A stretch of 64,000 nt of DNA from Paenibacillus mendelii (GTDB lineage: Bacteria; Bacillota; Bacilli; Paenibacillales; Paenibacillaceae): NCBI RefSeq assembly GCF_024498075.1, contig NZ_JANHOF010000019.1:15443-79442 (forward strand), given 5' to 3'. The translations under genes and the position numbers were made by a program. Under the pieces are notes generated by a model. It searched no databases and was not told the DNA's origin. It saw nothing but the letters and a program-made list of their open reading frames with translations. Below, in pieces: positions 1-8,880 of the stretch (within the stretch, counting starts at the first letter, position 1; the number at the start of each line of letters is the position of its first letter).

Positions 1-1
1 T

Positions 2-217
2 ACCGTCACAGTGGGTCAAGAGGTGACCACGCTGCAAGTGACGGCAACGACGAATAATCCGAATGCGAAGAGTCTGACGATGAACGGCAGGAAGGCCGTG
101 AGCGGCCAGGCGAAGGCGGTCCTCATTCCGGACGGGGGCCTGATTGCAATCGGGGTGACCTCGGAAGACTTTAAGACGATCAAGATCTACACGATCCGGG
201 TGAAGCGCAGTACCTAA
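2..217 (+). CDS. C-terminal end of a cadherin-like beta-sandwich protein (5' partial)
   Basis: The reading frame is open from the first bases of the window and stops with TAA at 215-217, so only about 71 C-terminal residues are visible. They are rich in Thr, Val and Gly and end in YTIRVKR, which is the usual closing strand of cadherin-like beta-sandwich (Big-like) domains of secreted Paenibacillus proteins. The internal GTG at 11 is unlikely to be the true start because the frame continues upstream. A hairpin terminator lies about 190 bases downstream. The domain call is an inference from the strand pattern; catalytic domains, if any, are outside the window. Confidence 0.5.
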   Translation, partial: TVTVGQEVTTLQVTATTNNPNAKSLTMNGRKAVSGQAKAVLIPDGGLIAIGVTSEDFKTIKIYTIRVKRST

Positions 218-402
218 GCAGAACAAAGAGGTTGACGTAGAAGTCGGCGAACAGGCAGCATGCGGAGCCTCTCGCTGACCCGCTGACCCGGGTTGAGAAC
301 TATAGCGCTAGCATTCTTATTAACCGCTGCCGCGCTTGTCTCGATTCCGGCTGCCCGCCGCGGCACTCTTGTTCATTTTCCTTTATTGAGCACGGCATTG
401 AA

Positions 403-458
403 GAAGAGGCTGACCCCGTGTCATTTATGACACTTGTGGCAGCCTCTTCGTTTTTTTT
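403..458 (+). terminator. Rho-independent terminator
   Basis: A 10-bp arm GAAGAGGCTG pairs with CAGCCTCTTC and is followed by nine T. An inner GTGTCAT/ATGACAC pair extends the stem. It would end the transcript of the partial gene at the window start. Bases 218-590 hold nothing else recognisable; an open frame at 434-661 has no codon support. Confidence 0.8.
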
Positions 459-590
459 ACCGCACTACCGCTGCTCTCGTCTGCGTGATTATATTTTTGA
501 ACGGATCATGCGGTCTGGAAGGAAAACCATTCAACGGGGTTGAAAGGATAGGGGAAGGAAAAGGAAAAGGAAAAGAAAGGATGATTCGAG

Positions 591-2432
591 ATGACTCGAG
601 CGGAAACGGCGGCAATCCAAGGCTGACGGAGCGTACCCTTTACGAAGGTTGCGATCGATGATGATTTCTGGGGGCCGCGACTGAATGCATTGAAGAATAC
701 GACGATGAATGCCTGTCTGGACAAATGTGAGGAAACCGGCCGCATTGCCAATTTCGCCAAAGCCGGGGCTGCTGGAAGGGGAATTCGAAGGCATTTACTA
801 TAACGACTCCGATGTGTACAAAGTGCTCGAAGGAGCTGCTTATGCCATTATGACGGACCGGGATCCGGTACTGGAATCGGAGATCGATCGGATTATTGAT
901 CTCATAGCCGCAGCGCAGGAATCGGATGGTTACTTATGTACCTATTTCACGCTTGAAGCGCCTGAACGCAAATGGACGGACATGGAAAAGCATGAGATGT
1001 ATAACGGCGGTCATTTGATTGAAGCGGCGGTCGCGTATTTCGAAGCTACCGGTAAGCGGAAGCTGCTTGACGTTGCATGCCGAATGGCCGATCATTATGA
1101 CAGCGTGTTTGGCCCTGGCAAGCGGCACTTGGTGGAAGGGCATGAGGAAATTGAGCTTGCGCTTGTGAAGCTGTATCGGGTTACCAATGAGGATCGTTAT
1201 TGGAAGCTTGCGCTCTGGCTGCTGGAAGAACGCGGCCACGGCCATGGCGTTGGAGCCATTTGGGACCAAGGGGAATGGGGTTCGGCTTACTGCCAGGATG
1301 ATGTTCCCGTTCGGGATATCGAGAAGGTGACCGGTCATGCTGTACGTGCAATGTATCTGTACACCGCCATGGCGGATGTCGTGCATGCTTCAGGCGATGC
1401 GACGTATGCAGCTGCGCTTCACCGGGTTTGGGCACAGACGGTTGAACGGAATATGTATGTGACAGGCGGCATCGGACCGTCCCGGCATAATGAAGGCTTT
1501 ACGCAGGATTATGATCTGCCGAATGAATCCGCCTATTGCGAGACCTGCGCGGCTATTGGCATGGTGTTCTGGAATCACCGGATGAACGTATTGTTTGGCG
1601 ATGCCAAATATGCAGATGTCGTGGAACGGGAGATGTACAACGGTGCTCTAGCCGGAATCTCGCTGTCAGGCGACAAATTCTTCTATGTTAATCCGCTTGC
1701 TTCGAGGGGTGAGCATCACCGCGTAGAATGGTTCGGCACGTCTTGCTGCCCGACAAACCTCGCCAGATTCCTGCCATCCATTGGCCAGTATACCTATGCT
1801 GCGACTAATGACGGGTTGGCTGTCAATCAGTACATGAATGGCGAAGCGACGTTGGAAGCAGGGGAAGGGATGACCGTCAAGCTCAAACAGAAGACGTCAT
1901 ATCCTTGGGATGGAAGAATCGAACTAACGGTAAGCCCGGATCAGGCGGACAAGTTCACGATTCGGCTGCGCATACCTGGCTGGTGCAGAGGGTATCGGTT
2001 AACGGTTTTGGGCGAGCAGTTGCCGGGCCCGGAAAGGCAGATCGACAACGGATATCTCGTACTGAATCGTCATTGGACGCCGGGCGATACGGTTGTATTA
2101 GAACTGGATATGCCAGTTGAGGTTATCCGGTCAAGGCCGGAGGTAGAGGCGAACCGGGGCAGGCTTGCCCTTCAACGCGGGCCCATCGTGTACTGCCTGG
2201 AGCAGACCGATAATCATGAGCTATCCTATGACGGCTTTTCCCTGGCGGCGCATGAACCGCTTTCGATCGAGCACCGGGAGGATTTGCTTGGCGGCGTAAC
2301 TGTCCTGAGCGGTAAAGCGGGTGAAGGGAAGCCTTGTTTATTTATTCCTATTATGCATGGGATAACCGGGAGGCCGGATTCATGCAGGTCTGGGTTCGTG
2401 AAGCGGAAGCCCAACACTTATATAGCTTTTGA
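591..2432 (+). pseudogene. GH127 beta-L-arabinofuranosidase-like gene, broken by a stop and two frameshifts
   Basis: About 613 codons match a glycoside hydrolase family 127 (formerly DUF1680) protein. The start is ATG 591 with AAAGG upstream. The reading frame then meets TGA at 624-626, resumes as RSVPFTKVAIDDDFWGPRL, and shifts by +1 at a run of four G (765-768), where three G would give AKAGLLEGEFEG. The main body (frame of 769-2349) keeps the family zinc and nucleophile cysteines in YCETCA and SCCPTN. A lost T near 2349-2350 shifts the frame back; the restored frame reads YYAWDNREAGFMQVWVRE to TGA 2430-2432. The enzyme would cut beta-L-arabinofuranosyl links inside the cell. Three lesions argue for a pseudogene, although sequencing or assembly error cannot be excluded. 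Confidence 0.85.
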
Positions 2433-2482
2433 ATAATGAAGTGAAGATTTCATAACCACAACAAGTGATTCCAACCGTTACA

Positions 2483-2523
2483 GGCTGCCCGAAGTCATCC
2501 TTAGAATGACTTATTGGGCAGCC
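2483..2523. terminator. Hairpin downstream of the GH127 gene, possible terminator
   Basis: GGCTGCCC pairs with GGGCAGCC around a loop with inner GTCATCCTTAGAATGAC pairing. The 3' side lacks a T-run, so termination is uncertain. The loop side resembles the terminator at 403-458. Bases 2524-2773 carry only the SDR upstream region. Confidence 0.45.
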
Positions 2524-2773
2524 TCTTCGCTATGTTCAGATGCTCGGTACATTAATAGGTTTGCTGTTCGGGGCAACATATGAACGAAAGGATGCTCCAT
2601 TCCCCATCCAATCACTTAATTGTCACATAGTATATTACTTCACAAAACAGACGTATTTGTGATATACTCAAGACAGGTAGCTAACCTATTGATCAACCAT
2701 TTGCCCGGCAGATCGTATTCCTATATATCCAATTAACAGCATGTATACATCCAACAGAAGGGTCTGATTAACT

Positions 2774-3520
2774 ATGGGACGTTTAAGCGGTAAAGTGGCA
2801 ATCATTACAGGGGCGGCGCTCGGTATGGGAGCAGCGGAGGCGAAGCTGTTCGCACGCGAAGGCGCTAAGGTTGTAGCGACAGATATCAAGGACGACGAGC
2901 TGCAGCAGGTCGTTCAAGAGATTATCAAGGATGGCGGGGAAGCGATTGGCCTTCGTCATAACGTTGCTTCTGAGGATGAATGGAAGGCTGTCGTTCAGGA
3001 AGCGGTAACCCGGTTCGGGAAGGTCGATGTACTCGTGAACAATGCGGGGATTTCTTCGACAAAGAACATAATTGACATTGAGATCAGCGAATGGAACAGA
3101 GTGATGGACATCAATTTGACGGGCTGTGTGCTTGGTATGAAATATTGCATCCCTGAAATGCAGAAGGCGGGCGCAGGCTCGGTCGTAAACATATCCTCTA
3201 TCGGCGGTATCGTAGGCATGGCCGGATCAAGCCCTTATACGGCTGCGAAGGGTGCGCTGCGCGCACTGTCGAAATCGGCTGCCGTGGAACACGCGAAGCA
3301 GAACATTCGCGTCAATTCCGTCCATCCTGGCATTATCGTCACACCGATGACAGAGCCGTCCATGAAGGACGCCATGCCTTATTATCAAACCTTCACGCAG
3401 CTGCCATACTTCGGCAAGCCGGAGGATGTCGCTTACGGCGTCCTGTTTCTTGCCTCGGATGAAGCCCGCTTCATGACCGGCTCGGAGCTTGTCATCGACG
3501 GCGGCTGGACCGCTCTATAA
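2774..3520 (+). CDS. SDR-family NAD(P)-dependent oxidoreductase
   Basis: This 248-residue classical short-chain dehydrogenase/reductase oxidises or reduces an alcohol/ketone pair with NAD(P). The cofactor motif TGAALGMG is at residues 12-19, NNAG at 89-92, the catalytic serine at 141-142 and the YTAAK catalytic Tyr/Lys at 155 and 159, so the active site is complete. An acidic residue (D37) after beta-2 suggests NAD preference. The C-terminus ends in the usual VIDGGWTAL. AGAAGGG precedes the ATG by about 10 bases. The closest named relatives by pattern are cyclopentanol, glucose-1 and 3-hydroxysteroid dehydrogenases; the substrate cannot be read from the sequence. It is convergent with the TetR gene. 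Confidence 0.9.
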   Translation: MGRLSGKVAIITGAALGMGAAEAKLFAREGAKVVATDIKDDELQQVVQEIIKDGGEAIGLRHNVASEDEWKAVVQEAVTRFGKVDVLVNNAGISSTKNIIDIEISEWNRVMDINLTGCVLGMKYCIPEMQKAGAGSVVNISSIGGIVGMAGSSPYTAAKGALRALSKSAAVEHAKQNIRVNSVHPGIIVTPMTEPSMKDAMPYYQTFTQLPYFGKPEDVAYGVLFLASDEARFMTGSELVIDGGWTAL

Positions 3521-3571
3521 AAATCTGGAACAACCTAGCTGCATGCGCGCGAGGCATGCATTGCAAATGAC

Positions 3572-3613
3572 AATAAGCCGTTCATCTCTGGCAGCAGAGG
3601 TGAACGGCTTATT
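3572..3613. terminator. Bidirectional terminator between SDR and TetR genes
   Basis: AATAAGCCGTTCATCTCTG pairs with CAGAGGTGAACGGCTTATT, giving a nearly perfect 19-bp stem with A/T-rich ends, placed between two convergent genes. Confidence 0.75.
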
Positions 3614-3631
3614 GTTGTACCGTGTCGTTCG

Positions 3632-4252
3632 TTACGACATGGGGCTTCTGCGATCGGGGATTTGCCGATAGGGGCCACGGATGGACAGCCGCATCAATTG
3701 GCCGGCCATATCTTCCTCCGAATACGGCATCATGTTCCCGATCCACCAGATGATGACCTCGAGGAAGGCAGACTCCACATATTTGATAGCGACCTCTCTC
3801 GCAGCGGTTAAGTTGCGGTCATCCGGCTCGGCATAATCGATCCCTTCGGCAATGAACTCATGTATAATCTGCAGCACGCCCGCTGCAAAGTAAGGCAGCC
3901 GGTTCCGCACCAGCAGCGCATGATAGATGTTGAAACGCTCCGAGATATGATGGAACAGCCGCACGAAGCTGGGGTGGGGCTCGCCGCTCAAGAAATCGAA
4001 ATCGTCTGGATCGTCTGATGAGACGATAATATTTTGCCGCAGCTCTGCTAAGATCTCATCCATGTAGCGAACGACAAATGCTTGCTTGTCCTCAAAGTGA
4101 AGATAGAAGGTCGCCCGTTTGATCGTGGCGCGATCCGCGATATCCTGTACCGAGATGTGTTCCAGGTCGCGTTCCTCCAGCAAATCGATCAATGCTTGGC
4201 GCAGCAGCTGCCGGGTGCGGATAACGCGGGGATCCGTTTTTTTCGTATTCAT
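3632..4252 (-). CDS. TetR/AcrR-family transcriptional regulator
   Basis: This 206-residue regulator has an N-terminal TetR helix-turn-helix (about residues 27-56, ending RATFYLHF) and a helical ligand-binding C-terminal domain with the WWIGNMMPYS segment seen in the TetR_C group linked to YbiH- or DhaS-like proteins. ATG 4252 is chosen because AAGGAC lies about 9 bases upstream; an in-frame GTG at 4303 would add 17 residues but has no ribosome site. It is transcribed away from the OsmC gene, so the 4253-4522 gap is a shared divergent control region. The target and ligand are unknown. Confidence 0.88.
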   Translation of the reverse strand: MNTKKTDPRVIRTRQLLRQALIDLLEERDLEHISVQDIADRATIKRATFYLHFEDKQAFVVRYMDEILAELRQNIIVSSDDPDDFDFLSGEPHPSFVRLFHHISERFNIYHALLVRNRLPYFAAGVLQIIHEFIAEGIDYAEPDDRNLTAAREVAIKYVESAFLEVIIWWIGNMMPYSEEDMAGQLMRLSIRGPYRQIPDRRSPMS

Positions 4253-4522
4253 CTTCAAAAGTCCTTCTCTGGAAATTTGTTCGAGCCGCTGGTGTAGGTA
4301 CACGCTCGCTGCGAACGTCTCTTTCGCTTAGTATACCCTCTGGGAGAGTCAGGGTAAATCGGACGCGCGGATGAAGCTTCATGCGGAGCTAAGCTTGATT
4401 ATCATAGGATTGTCACCAAGAGCAAACAATGAGAAGAGAATATGATAATTCCTATTAACTACATGGGAAATATGTGCTATCATAGCTATAATCTAAATAT
4501 TAGAAGAATAGGGGCGAGGGAC

Positions 4523-4966
4523 ATGGCAGTTGAAACATTTAAAGCATCCGCGCATTTGCAAGAAGGAGTCGTCGTCAAAGTCCAATCTAGAAATTTTGAG
4601 CTGACGATCGATGAGCCGAAAAGTCTGGGGGGTACGGATACGGGGATGAACCCGGTCGAGGCGCTTCTGGGATCGCTTGGGGCTTGCCAATCGATCGTGG
4701 CTAGAGTATATGCAAGAAAGTTCGATATCCGTCTGGAAGACTTCCGGGTAGAAGTAGAAGGCGATATTGATTTGGACGGCTTCTTCGACAAGTCCGATGT
4801 CCGCCGCGGCTATTCCGATATCCGTTATACCTTCCATATCAAAACCGATGCACCCAAAGAAAGAGTAGAAGAATTCGTTGCTTATCTTGAGAAGCAGTGC
4901 CCGGTTGGGGATACCATTGCAGCCCCCGTCAACATGAAGCTAAGCGGCATTGTGATTGAAAACTAA
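4523..4966 (+). CDS. OsmC/Ohr-family peroxide-detoxifying protein
   Basis: The 147-residue protein has the OsmC fold and the two redox cysteines C55 (GACQSIV) and C126 (QCPVGD) that reduce organic hydroperoxides. Length is typical of the OsmC/YhfA group, where the second Cys is followed by PVGD. The start is ATG 4523, with GGGGCGAGGG just upstream; the longer frame from 4442 lacks a ribosome site and would run through the likely promoter, where TATAAT occurs at about 4489. The preceding TetR gene is divergent, so regulation by that repressor is plausible but not shown. Confidence 0.88.
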   Translation: MAVETFKASAHLQEGVVVKVQSRNFELTIDEPKSLGGTDTGMNPVEALLGSLGACQSIVARVYARKFDIRLEDFRVEVEGDIDLDGFFDKSDVRRGYSDIRYTFHIKTDAPKERVEEFVAYLEKQCPVGDTIAAPVNMKLSGIVIEN

Positions 4967-4977
4967 TTTGCAAACTG

Positions 4978-5005
4978 GCACCCTTTCGGGGTGCTTTTTC
5001 TTTTT
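4978..5005 (+). terminator. Rho-independent terminator after osmC-like gene
   Basis: GGCACCC-TTTC-GGGGTGC stem followed by TTTTTCTTTTT, 12 bases after the stop codon. Confidence 0.9.
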
Positions 5006-5197
5006 AATCGGCCTGCTGGTTTGAAGGCTATAGGTCTGGCCGCGCAGCCGCTTACTAATGCCTGCGCCCGGTACCTGGAAATGGCGCTGCTTGCCAAAAT
5101 TTCTGAATCAGGTATCATTTATCCATAATGTGTTTCTGCAGCATGCCCGCAGCCGGGCAGAAGACAACAGGAGAGCCATGAACGGGAGTGATTATAC

Positions 5198-6541
5198 GTG
5201 TCGGTTACGAGCGGCAGCCATATTCATCAAATACGCATCGGGATCATCGGGCCGCAGCCTATCGTCAACTCCATCCTGCGTATCATCGAGACTTTTCCTT
5301 CGTTCGCGCCCGTACCGCGAGTATATCGGCACGAAGACGAGGCGCCGGCGCTAGCCGAAGAGATCGGCGGGAATGTCGAGGTTATTCTGTTTGCCGATCC
5401 GCTGTCTCACCGTAAGGTAAAGGAACGGATGAACGTGCCGGTTCCCACGCTTCATGTGCCGATTACCGATGCCGGACTCTATAAGGCACTATTCTACGCC
5501 CAGCAATCCGGCAAGCTCAGCGGAGGAATCTCCGTGGATACCTTGTCGGAAACGATGGTCATGCGGACGTTAAAGGATCTGGGGATTTCGGGGATTCGCA
5601 CCGTGATCTTCGACGGACCTGTCTATGCATCGAAGGAGAAGCTGATCGCCTTCCATCAGGAGCAGTATCGTTCAGGCGTCTGCTCGATCGCGTTCACGGG
5701 CGTCGGGTCCGCGGCACAGGAGCTGAATCGCCTCGATATTCCGAATCAGTGGCTTGTGCCGTCCGATCAGGATATTGTCGTAACGCTGGAACGGGCGCTA
5801 TTATCCACCGAATCCCGCCGCAGCAAGGAGGCGCAGATCGTAGTCGGCATGATTAATGTGGACGACTTCGGCAGCCTCGCCCTGAAGCGCAACAGCGAGC
5901 ATGAGGTGCAAAAGCTGAAGCTGGATATTCACCGGATGGTGCTCGATTATGTGGAATCCTTGGACGGATACTTGACGCATCTGGGCGGGGACGAATACCT
6001 GTTCTTCACGACACGGGGCATCTTCGAGCGGGAGTCGGGCGGCTACAAGACGATTCCCTTCGCGAAGGATATTAATAAGACGCACGGCCTCTCGCTCAGC
6101 ATCGGCATGGGCTTTGGCCGTTCGGCAAGCGTGGCGGGAACGAATGCGCGGGTTGCCATGAGGAAGGCGAAGGAAGCCGGCGGCAACGCATGCTTCATCG
6201 TCCGCGAGGACGGAACGTTAATCGGTCCGCTCGAGATGGCCGATCCGATCCGGGAGGTGCTTTCCTTCACGGACGCGGAGCTAATTAAACGGGCGGAGGA
6301 TGCCGGTATGACGAGCGCTTATTTGAGCAAGCTGCTCCACAATAGGGCCCGATTCGACAAATATGAGTATAAAGTCCACGAGCTTGCGGTATTACTTGAT
6401 ATTACCGTGAGAAGCGCACATCGGCTGCTTCTCCATTGGATCGATCAAGGGTTCGTCGAGGTATCGGGGCTGGAGAAGGTGCCGCGCGGACGCCCGAGAC
6501 AGATTTTCAAGTTTACGTTTCTTCAGAAAAACCCTCAATAA
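5198..6541 (+). CDS. Transcriptional regulator with GGDEF-like nucleotide domain and winged helix
   Basis: The 447-residue protein has three parts. Residues 10-200 look like a Rossmann or receiver-like sensor (IRIGIIGPQPIVNSIL). Residues 213-340 resemble a GGDEF or archaeal GTP-cyclohydrolase-III-like domain, with metal-type acidic residues at 222-223 (INVDDF) and a GGDEY loop at 263-267; no RxxD inhibitory site is seen. Residues 360-440 form a winged helix with GRPRQIFKF at the wing. GTG 5198 is preferred because GGGAG lies 9 bases upstream and other starts are out of frame. It sits directly before the six-gene operon at 6727-12596 and may control it. I know no characterised member with this order; whether it makes or only senses a nucleotide is unknown. 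Confidence 0.75.
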   Translation: MSVTSGSHIHQIRIGIIGPQPIVNSILRIIETFPSFAPVPRVYRHEDEAPALAEEIGGNVEVILFADPLSHRKVKERMNVPVPTLHVPITDAGLYKALFYAQQSGKLSGGISVDTLSETMVMRTLKDLGISGIRTVIFDGPVYASKEKLIAFHQEQYRSGVCSIAFTGVGSAAQELNRLDIPNQWLVPSDQDIVVTLERALLSTESRRSKEAQIVVGMINVDDFGSLALKRNSEHEVQKLKLDIHRMVLDYVESLDGYLTHLGGDEYLFFTTRGIFERESGGYKTIPFAKDINKTHGLSLSIGMGFGRSASVAGTNARVAMRKAKEAGGNACFIVREDGTLIGPLEMADPIREVLSFTDAELIKRAEDAGMTSAYLSKLLHNRARFDKYEYKVHELAVLLDITVRSAHRLLLHWIDQGFVEVSGLEKVPRGRPRQIFKFTFLQKNPQ

Positions 6542-6562
6542 CGCAGGATGTTCTTCTCAAAC

Positions 6563-6601
6563 AAAGCGGGTGTGGGCTTCGTGCTCCATACCGCTTTTTT
6601 A
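6563..6601 (+). terminator. Rho-independent terminator after the GGDEF-HTH gene
   Basis: AAAGCGG...CCGCTTTTTT stem with internal GTGTGGG/CTCCATAC pairing and a six-base T-run, about 25 bases after the stop. Confidence 0.8.
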
Positions 6602-6660
6602 GTATGACGGTTCGTCTTGTCCATCGATGTCTGCGATCGATTTAAAGACGATTAAAAGAT

Positions 6661-6690
6661 TTGTCTTTATATAGAGCGGCTCGTTATGAT
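6661..6690 (+). promoter_or_regulatory. Sigma-A-type promoter of the serine dehydratase operon
   Basis: TTGTCT at 6661-6666 and TATGAT at 6685-6690 are separated by 18 bases, 37 bases before the first start codon of the operon. The preceding terminator makes an independent promoter necessary. Confidence 0.6.
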
Positions 6691-6726
6691 AGAGGAGGAA
6701 AACAAACAAGGAGGCGATCAACGGAC

Positions 6727-7743
6727 ATGAGAACGGTAGCAGAATTGGAAGCCAAGTTGGCGGAGCCCTCGGAGGCACTTATTGCAGATTTGCGTTCAAT
6801 AGAAGGAGATATCATCGTACTGGGCGTGGGCGGCAAGATGGGACCCAGCTTGGCGCGGCTGGCGGCTAACGCCATTAAGCAAGGTGGACTGAACAAACGC
6901 GTTATCGGCGTCTCGCGGTTCTCGAATGAGGAAGCGCGCCGCGAGCTGGAGGATGCCGGCGTCGAGACGATCTCATGCGACCTGCTCAATGATGAGGAGC
7001 TTCGCAAATTACCGGATGTTCCGAACGTGATCTATATGGCGGGCAATAAATTCGGCACGACCGGCCGCGAGCATTTTACATGGGCGATGAATGCGTATCT
7101 GCCAGGCCGCGTGGCTGAGAAATACAAGAATTCGAAGATTGTTGTCTTCTCTTCCGGCAACATCTACCCGTTCACGCCAATCGGCAACGGGGGCGTGAAT
7201 GAAGCCGTCGCGCCGGAGCCGCTGGGCGAATATGCGCAATCCTGTCTTGGACGGGAGCGGGTCTTCGAATACTTCTCTCATCAGAACGGCACGCCTATGA
7301 CGATGTACCGTTTGAATTATGCGATCGATATGCGGTATGGCGTACTGCTGGAGCTGGCTAAATCCGTTGACGAAGGCCGCGCAATCGATCTGACGATGGG
7401 CCATGCGAATATCATCTGGCAAGGGGACGCCAATGAGATGGCGCTGCGCTGCTTGACGAAGTGTTCGAACCCGCCAGAGGTTGTGAATGTGACGGGACCC
7501 GAGACGATGTCGATCCGCTGGGCAGCAGAGGAGCTGGCGAAGCGTATGGGCAAAGAAGCGGCATTCACGGGCAAGGAAGCGGAGAACGCGCTTCTGAGCA
7601 ATGCTTCGAAATCCCACCAGCTGTTCGGCTATCCGCGCGTATCGCTGCTGCAGATGATCGACTGGGTAGCGGAATGGGTGCAGGCGGGCGGCCAAACATG
7701 GAATAAGCCGACCCATTTTCAAGAGAGAAAGGGGAAATTCTAA
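6727..7743 (+). CDS. NAD-dependent epimerase/dehydratase-like protein with a variant active site
   Basis: The 338-residue protein has an extended-SDR Rossmann motif VLGVGGKMG (about residues 31-39), the strand VIYMAGNKFG and SSGNIYPF, which are family hallmarks. The expected YxxxK catalytic pair is Y169-AQS-C173: the lysine is replaced by cysteine (codon TGT). It may therefore bind NAD(P) but work unusually, or have lost classic chemistry. AAGGAGG lies 12 bases before ATG 6727; a longer frame from TTG 6661 would cross the promoter. It is the first gene of the operon and abuts the DapA-like gene (TAA immediately followed by TTG). The substrate is unknown. Confidence 0.8.
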   Translation: MRTVAELEAKLAEPSEALIADLRSIEGDIIVLGVGGKMGPSLARLAANAIKQGGLNKRVIGVSRFSNEEARRELEDAGVETISCDLLNDEELRKLPDVPNVIYMAGNKFGTTGREHFTWAMNAYLPGRVAEKYKNSKIVVFSSGNIYPFTPIGNGGVNEAVAPEPLGEYAQSCLGRERVFEYFSHQNGTPMTMYRLNYAIDMRYGVLLELAKSVDEGRAIDLTMGHANIIWQGDANEMALRCLTKCSNPPEVVNVTGPETMSIRWAAEELAKRMGKEAAFTGKEAENALLSNASKSHQLFGYPRVSLLQMIDWVAEWVQAGGQTWNKPTHFQERKGKF

Positions 7744-8817
7744 TTGAGCGAGAACAACAAGCTGTCACCTGAACTGCTCGCCGCACTCCATGACGGGCTG
7801 GCCATACCGGCGCATCCGCTCGCCTTGGATGAGAACCGTAAGCTGGATGAGAAGCATCAACGCGCTTTGACGCGCTATTATGCCGCTTCGGGCGCTGGGG
7901 GCATTGCAGTCGGTGTTCATTCTACGCAATTCGAGATCCGCGACAAGGGCATCGGCCTGTATGAGCCGGTTCTGCGGCTGGCGGCGGAAGAAATTGACCG
8001 GGCGCGTCTTGATCGTCCCTTCATCAAGGTGGCGGGCATCTGCGGACCGACGGAGCAGGCCTTGGAAGAAACGCGCATAGCGAAGGGGCTTGGCTATGAC
8101 GCAGGCTTGCTCAGCATGGGCGGCTTAGCTGACTTAAGCGAGCAGGACATTCTGGAGCGCACCCGTAAAGTGGCGGCGATCTTCCCGGTCATCGGCTTCT
8201 ACCTGCAGCCTTCCGTCGGCGGTAAAATATTCAGCTTCGACTTCTGGCGCGAATTCGCGGAAATTCCGAATGTGGTGGCGATCAAGATGGCGCCGTTCAA
8301 CCGGTACCAGACGATCGACGTCGTCCGTGCGGTATGCTATTCGAGCCGGCGCGATGAGATTGCGCTGTACACGGGCAATGACGATAACATCGTGAACGAT
8401 CTGCTCACGACATACCGGTTCACGGTAGACGGCTCGATCGTGGAGAAGCGGATCGTAGGCGGTCTTCTGGGTCATTGGGCAGTCTGGACGCATAAAGCGG
8501 TAGAGCTGCTTGAAGACGTGAAGCGTTATCGCGAGTCCCGTGAAATTCCGAAGGAATGGCTGACCTGGAACGTCCAAGTAACGGATGCCAATGCCGCTTT
8601 CTTCGATCCCGCGCATCAGTTCGCCGGCTGTATACCGGGGATTCATGAGGTGCTTCGCCGTCAAGGGCTGTTGAAGGGGACATGGTGCTTGAATCCGCAT
8701 GAGGAGCTGTCTCCCGGTCAAGCGGAGGAAATCGACCGGATCTACCGGGAGTACCCGCATCTGAACGACGATGATTTTGTCGCGGCGCATCTGCAGGAAT
8801 GGCTTTCCGGGGAATAA
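7744..8817 (+). CDS. Dihydrodipicolinate synthase (DapA)-family lyase/aldolase
   Basis: A 357-residue class I aldolase-type TIM barrel. The Schiff-base lysine is K181 (VAIKMAP) and the conserved tyrosine is Y153 (GFYLQPS). The usual GTTGE substrate loop is replaced by GVHSTQ (57-62), so it is not a lysine-biosynthetic DapA and probably cleaves or forms another 2-oxo acid. It is longer than the family norm of about 300, with a C-terminal extension. The start is TTG 7744, directly after the previous stop, with AAAGGGGA 9 bases upstream. Genes of this operon suggest a catabolic role for a hydroxylated or amino acid-derived compound; this is inference. Confidence 0.85.
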   Translation: MSENNKLSPELLAALHDGLAIPAHPLALDENRKLDEKHQRALTRYYAASGAGGIAVGVHSTQFEIRDKGIGLYEPVLRLAAEEIDRARLDRPFIKVAGICGPTEQALEETRIAKGLGYDAGLLSMGGLADLSEQDILERTRKVAAIFPVIGFYLQPSVGGKIFSFDFWREFAEIPNVVAIKMAPFNRYQTIDVVRAVCYSSRRDEIALYTGNDDNIVNDLLTTYRFTVDGSIVEKRIVGGLLGHWAVWTHKAVELLEDVKRYRESREIPKEWLTWNVQVTDANAAFFDPAHQFAGCIPGIHEVLRRQGLLKGTWCLNPHEELSPGQAEEIDRIYREYPHLNDDDFVAAHLQEWLSGE

Positions 8818-8880
8818 TGGAACCATGGGCTTGCTGCTGTAAGGAAAGCAGCGCCTGACTGATGAGCGGAGGGATTCATC

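Noticed and set aside
434-661. 75-codon open frame before the GH127 remnant
   Set aside because: It overlaps the terminator and the GH127 start region in the wrong frame.
5198-6541. Active diguanylate cyclase
   Set aside because: The GGDEY loop is degenerate in context, the domain is soluble and attached to a DNA-binding domain, and no RxxD site is present; cyclase activity is not claimed.
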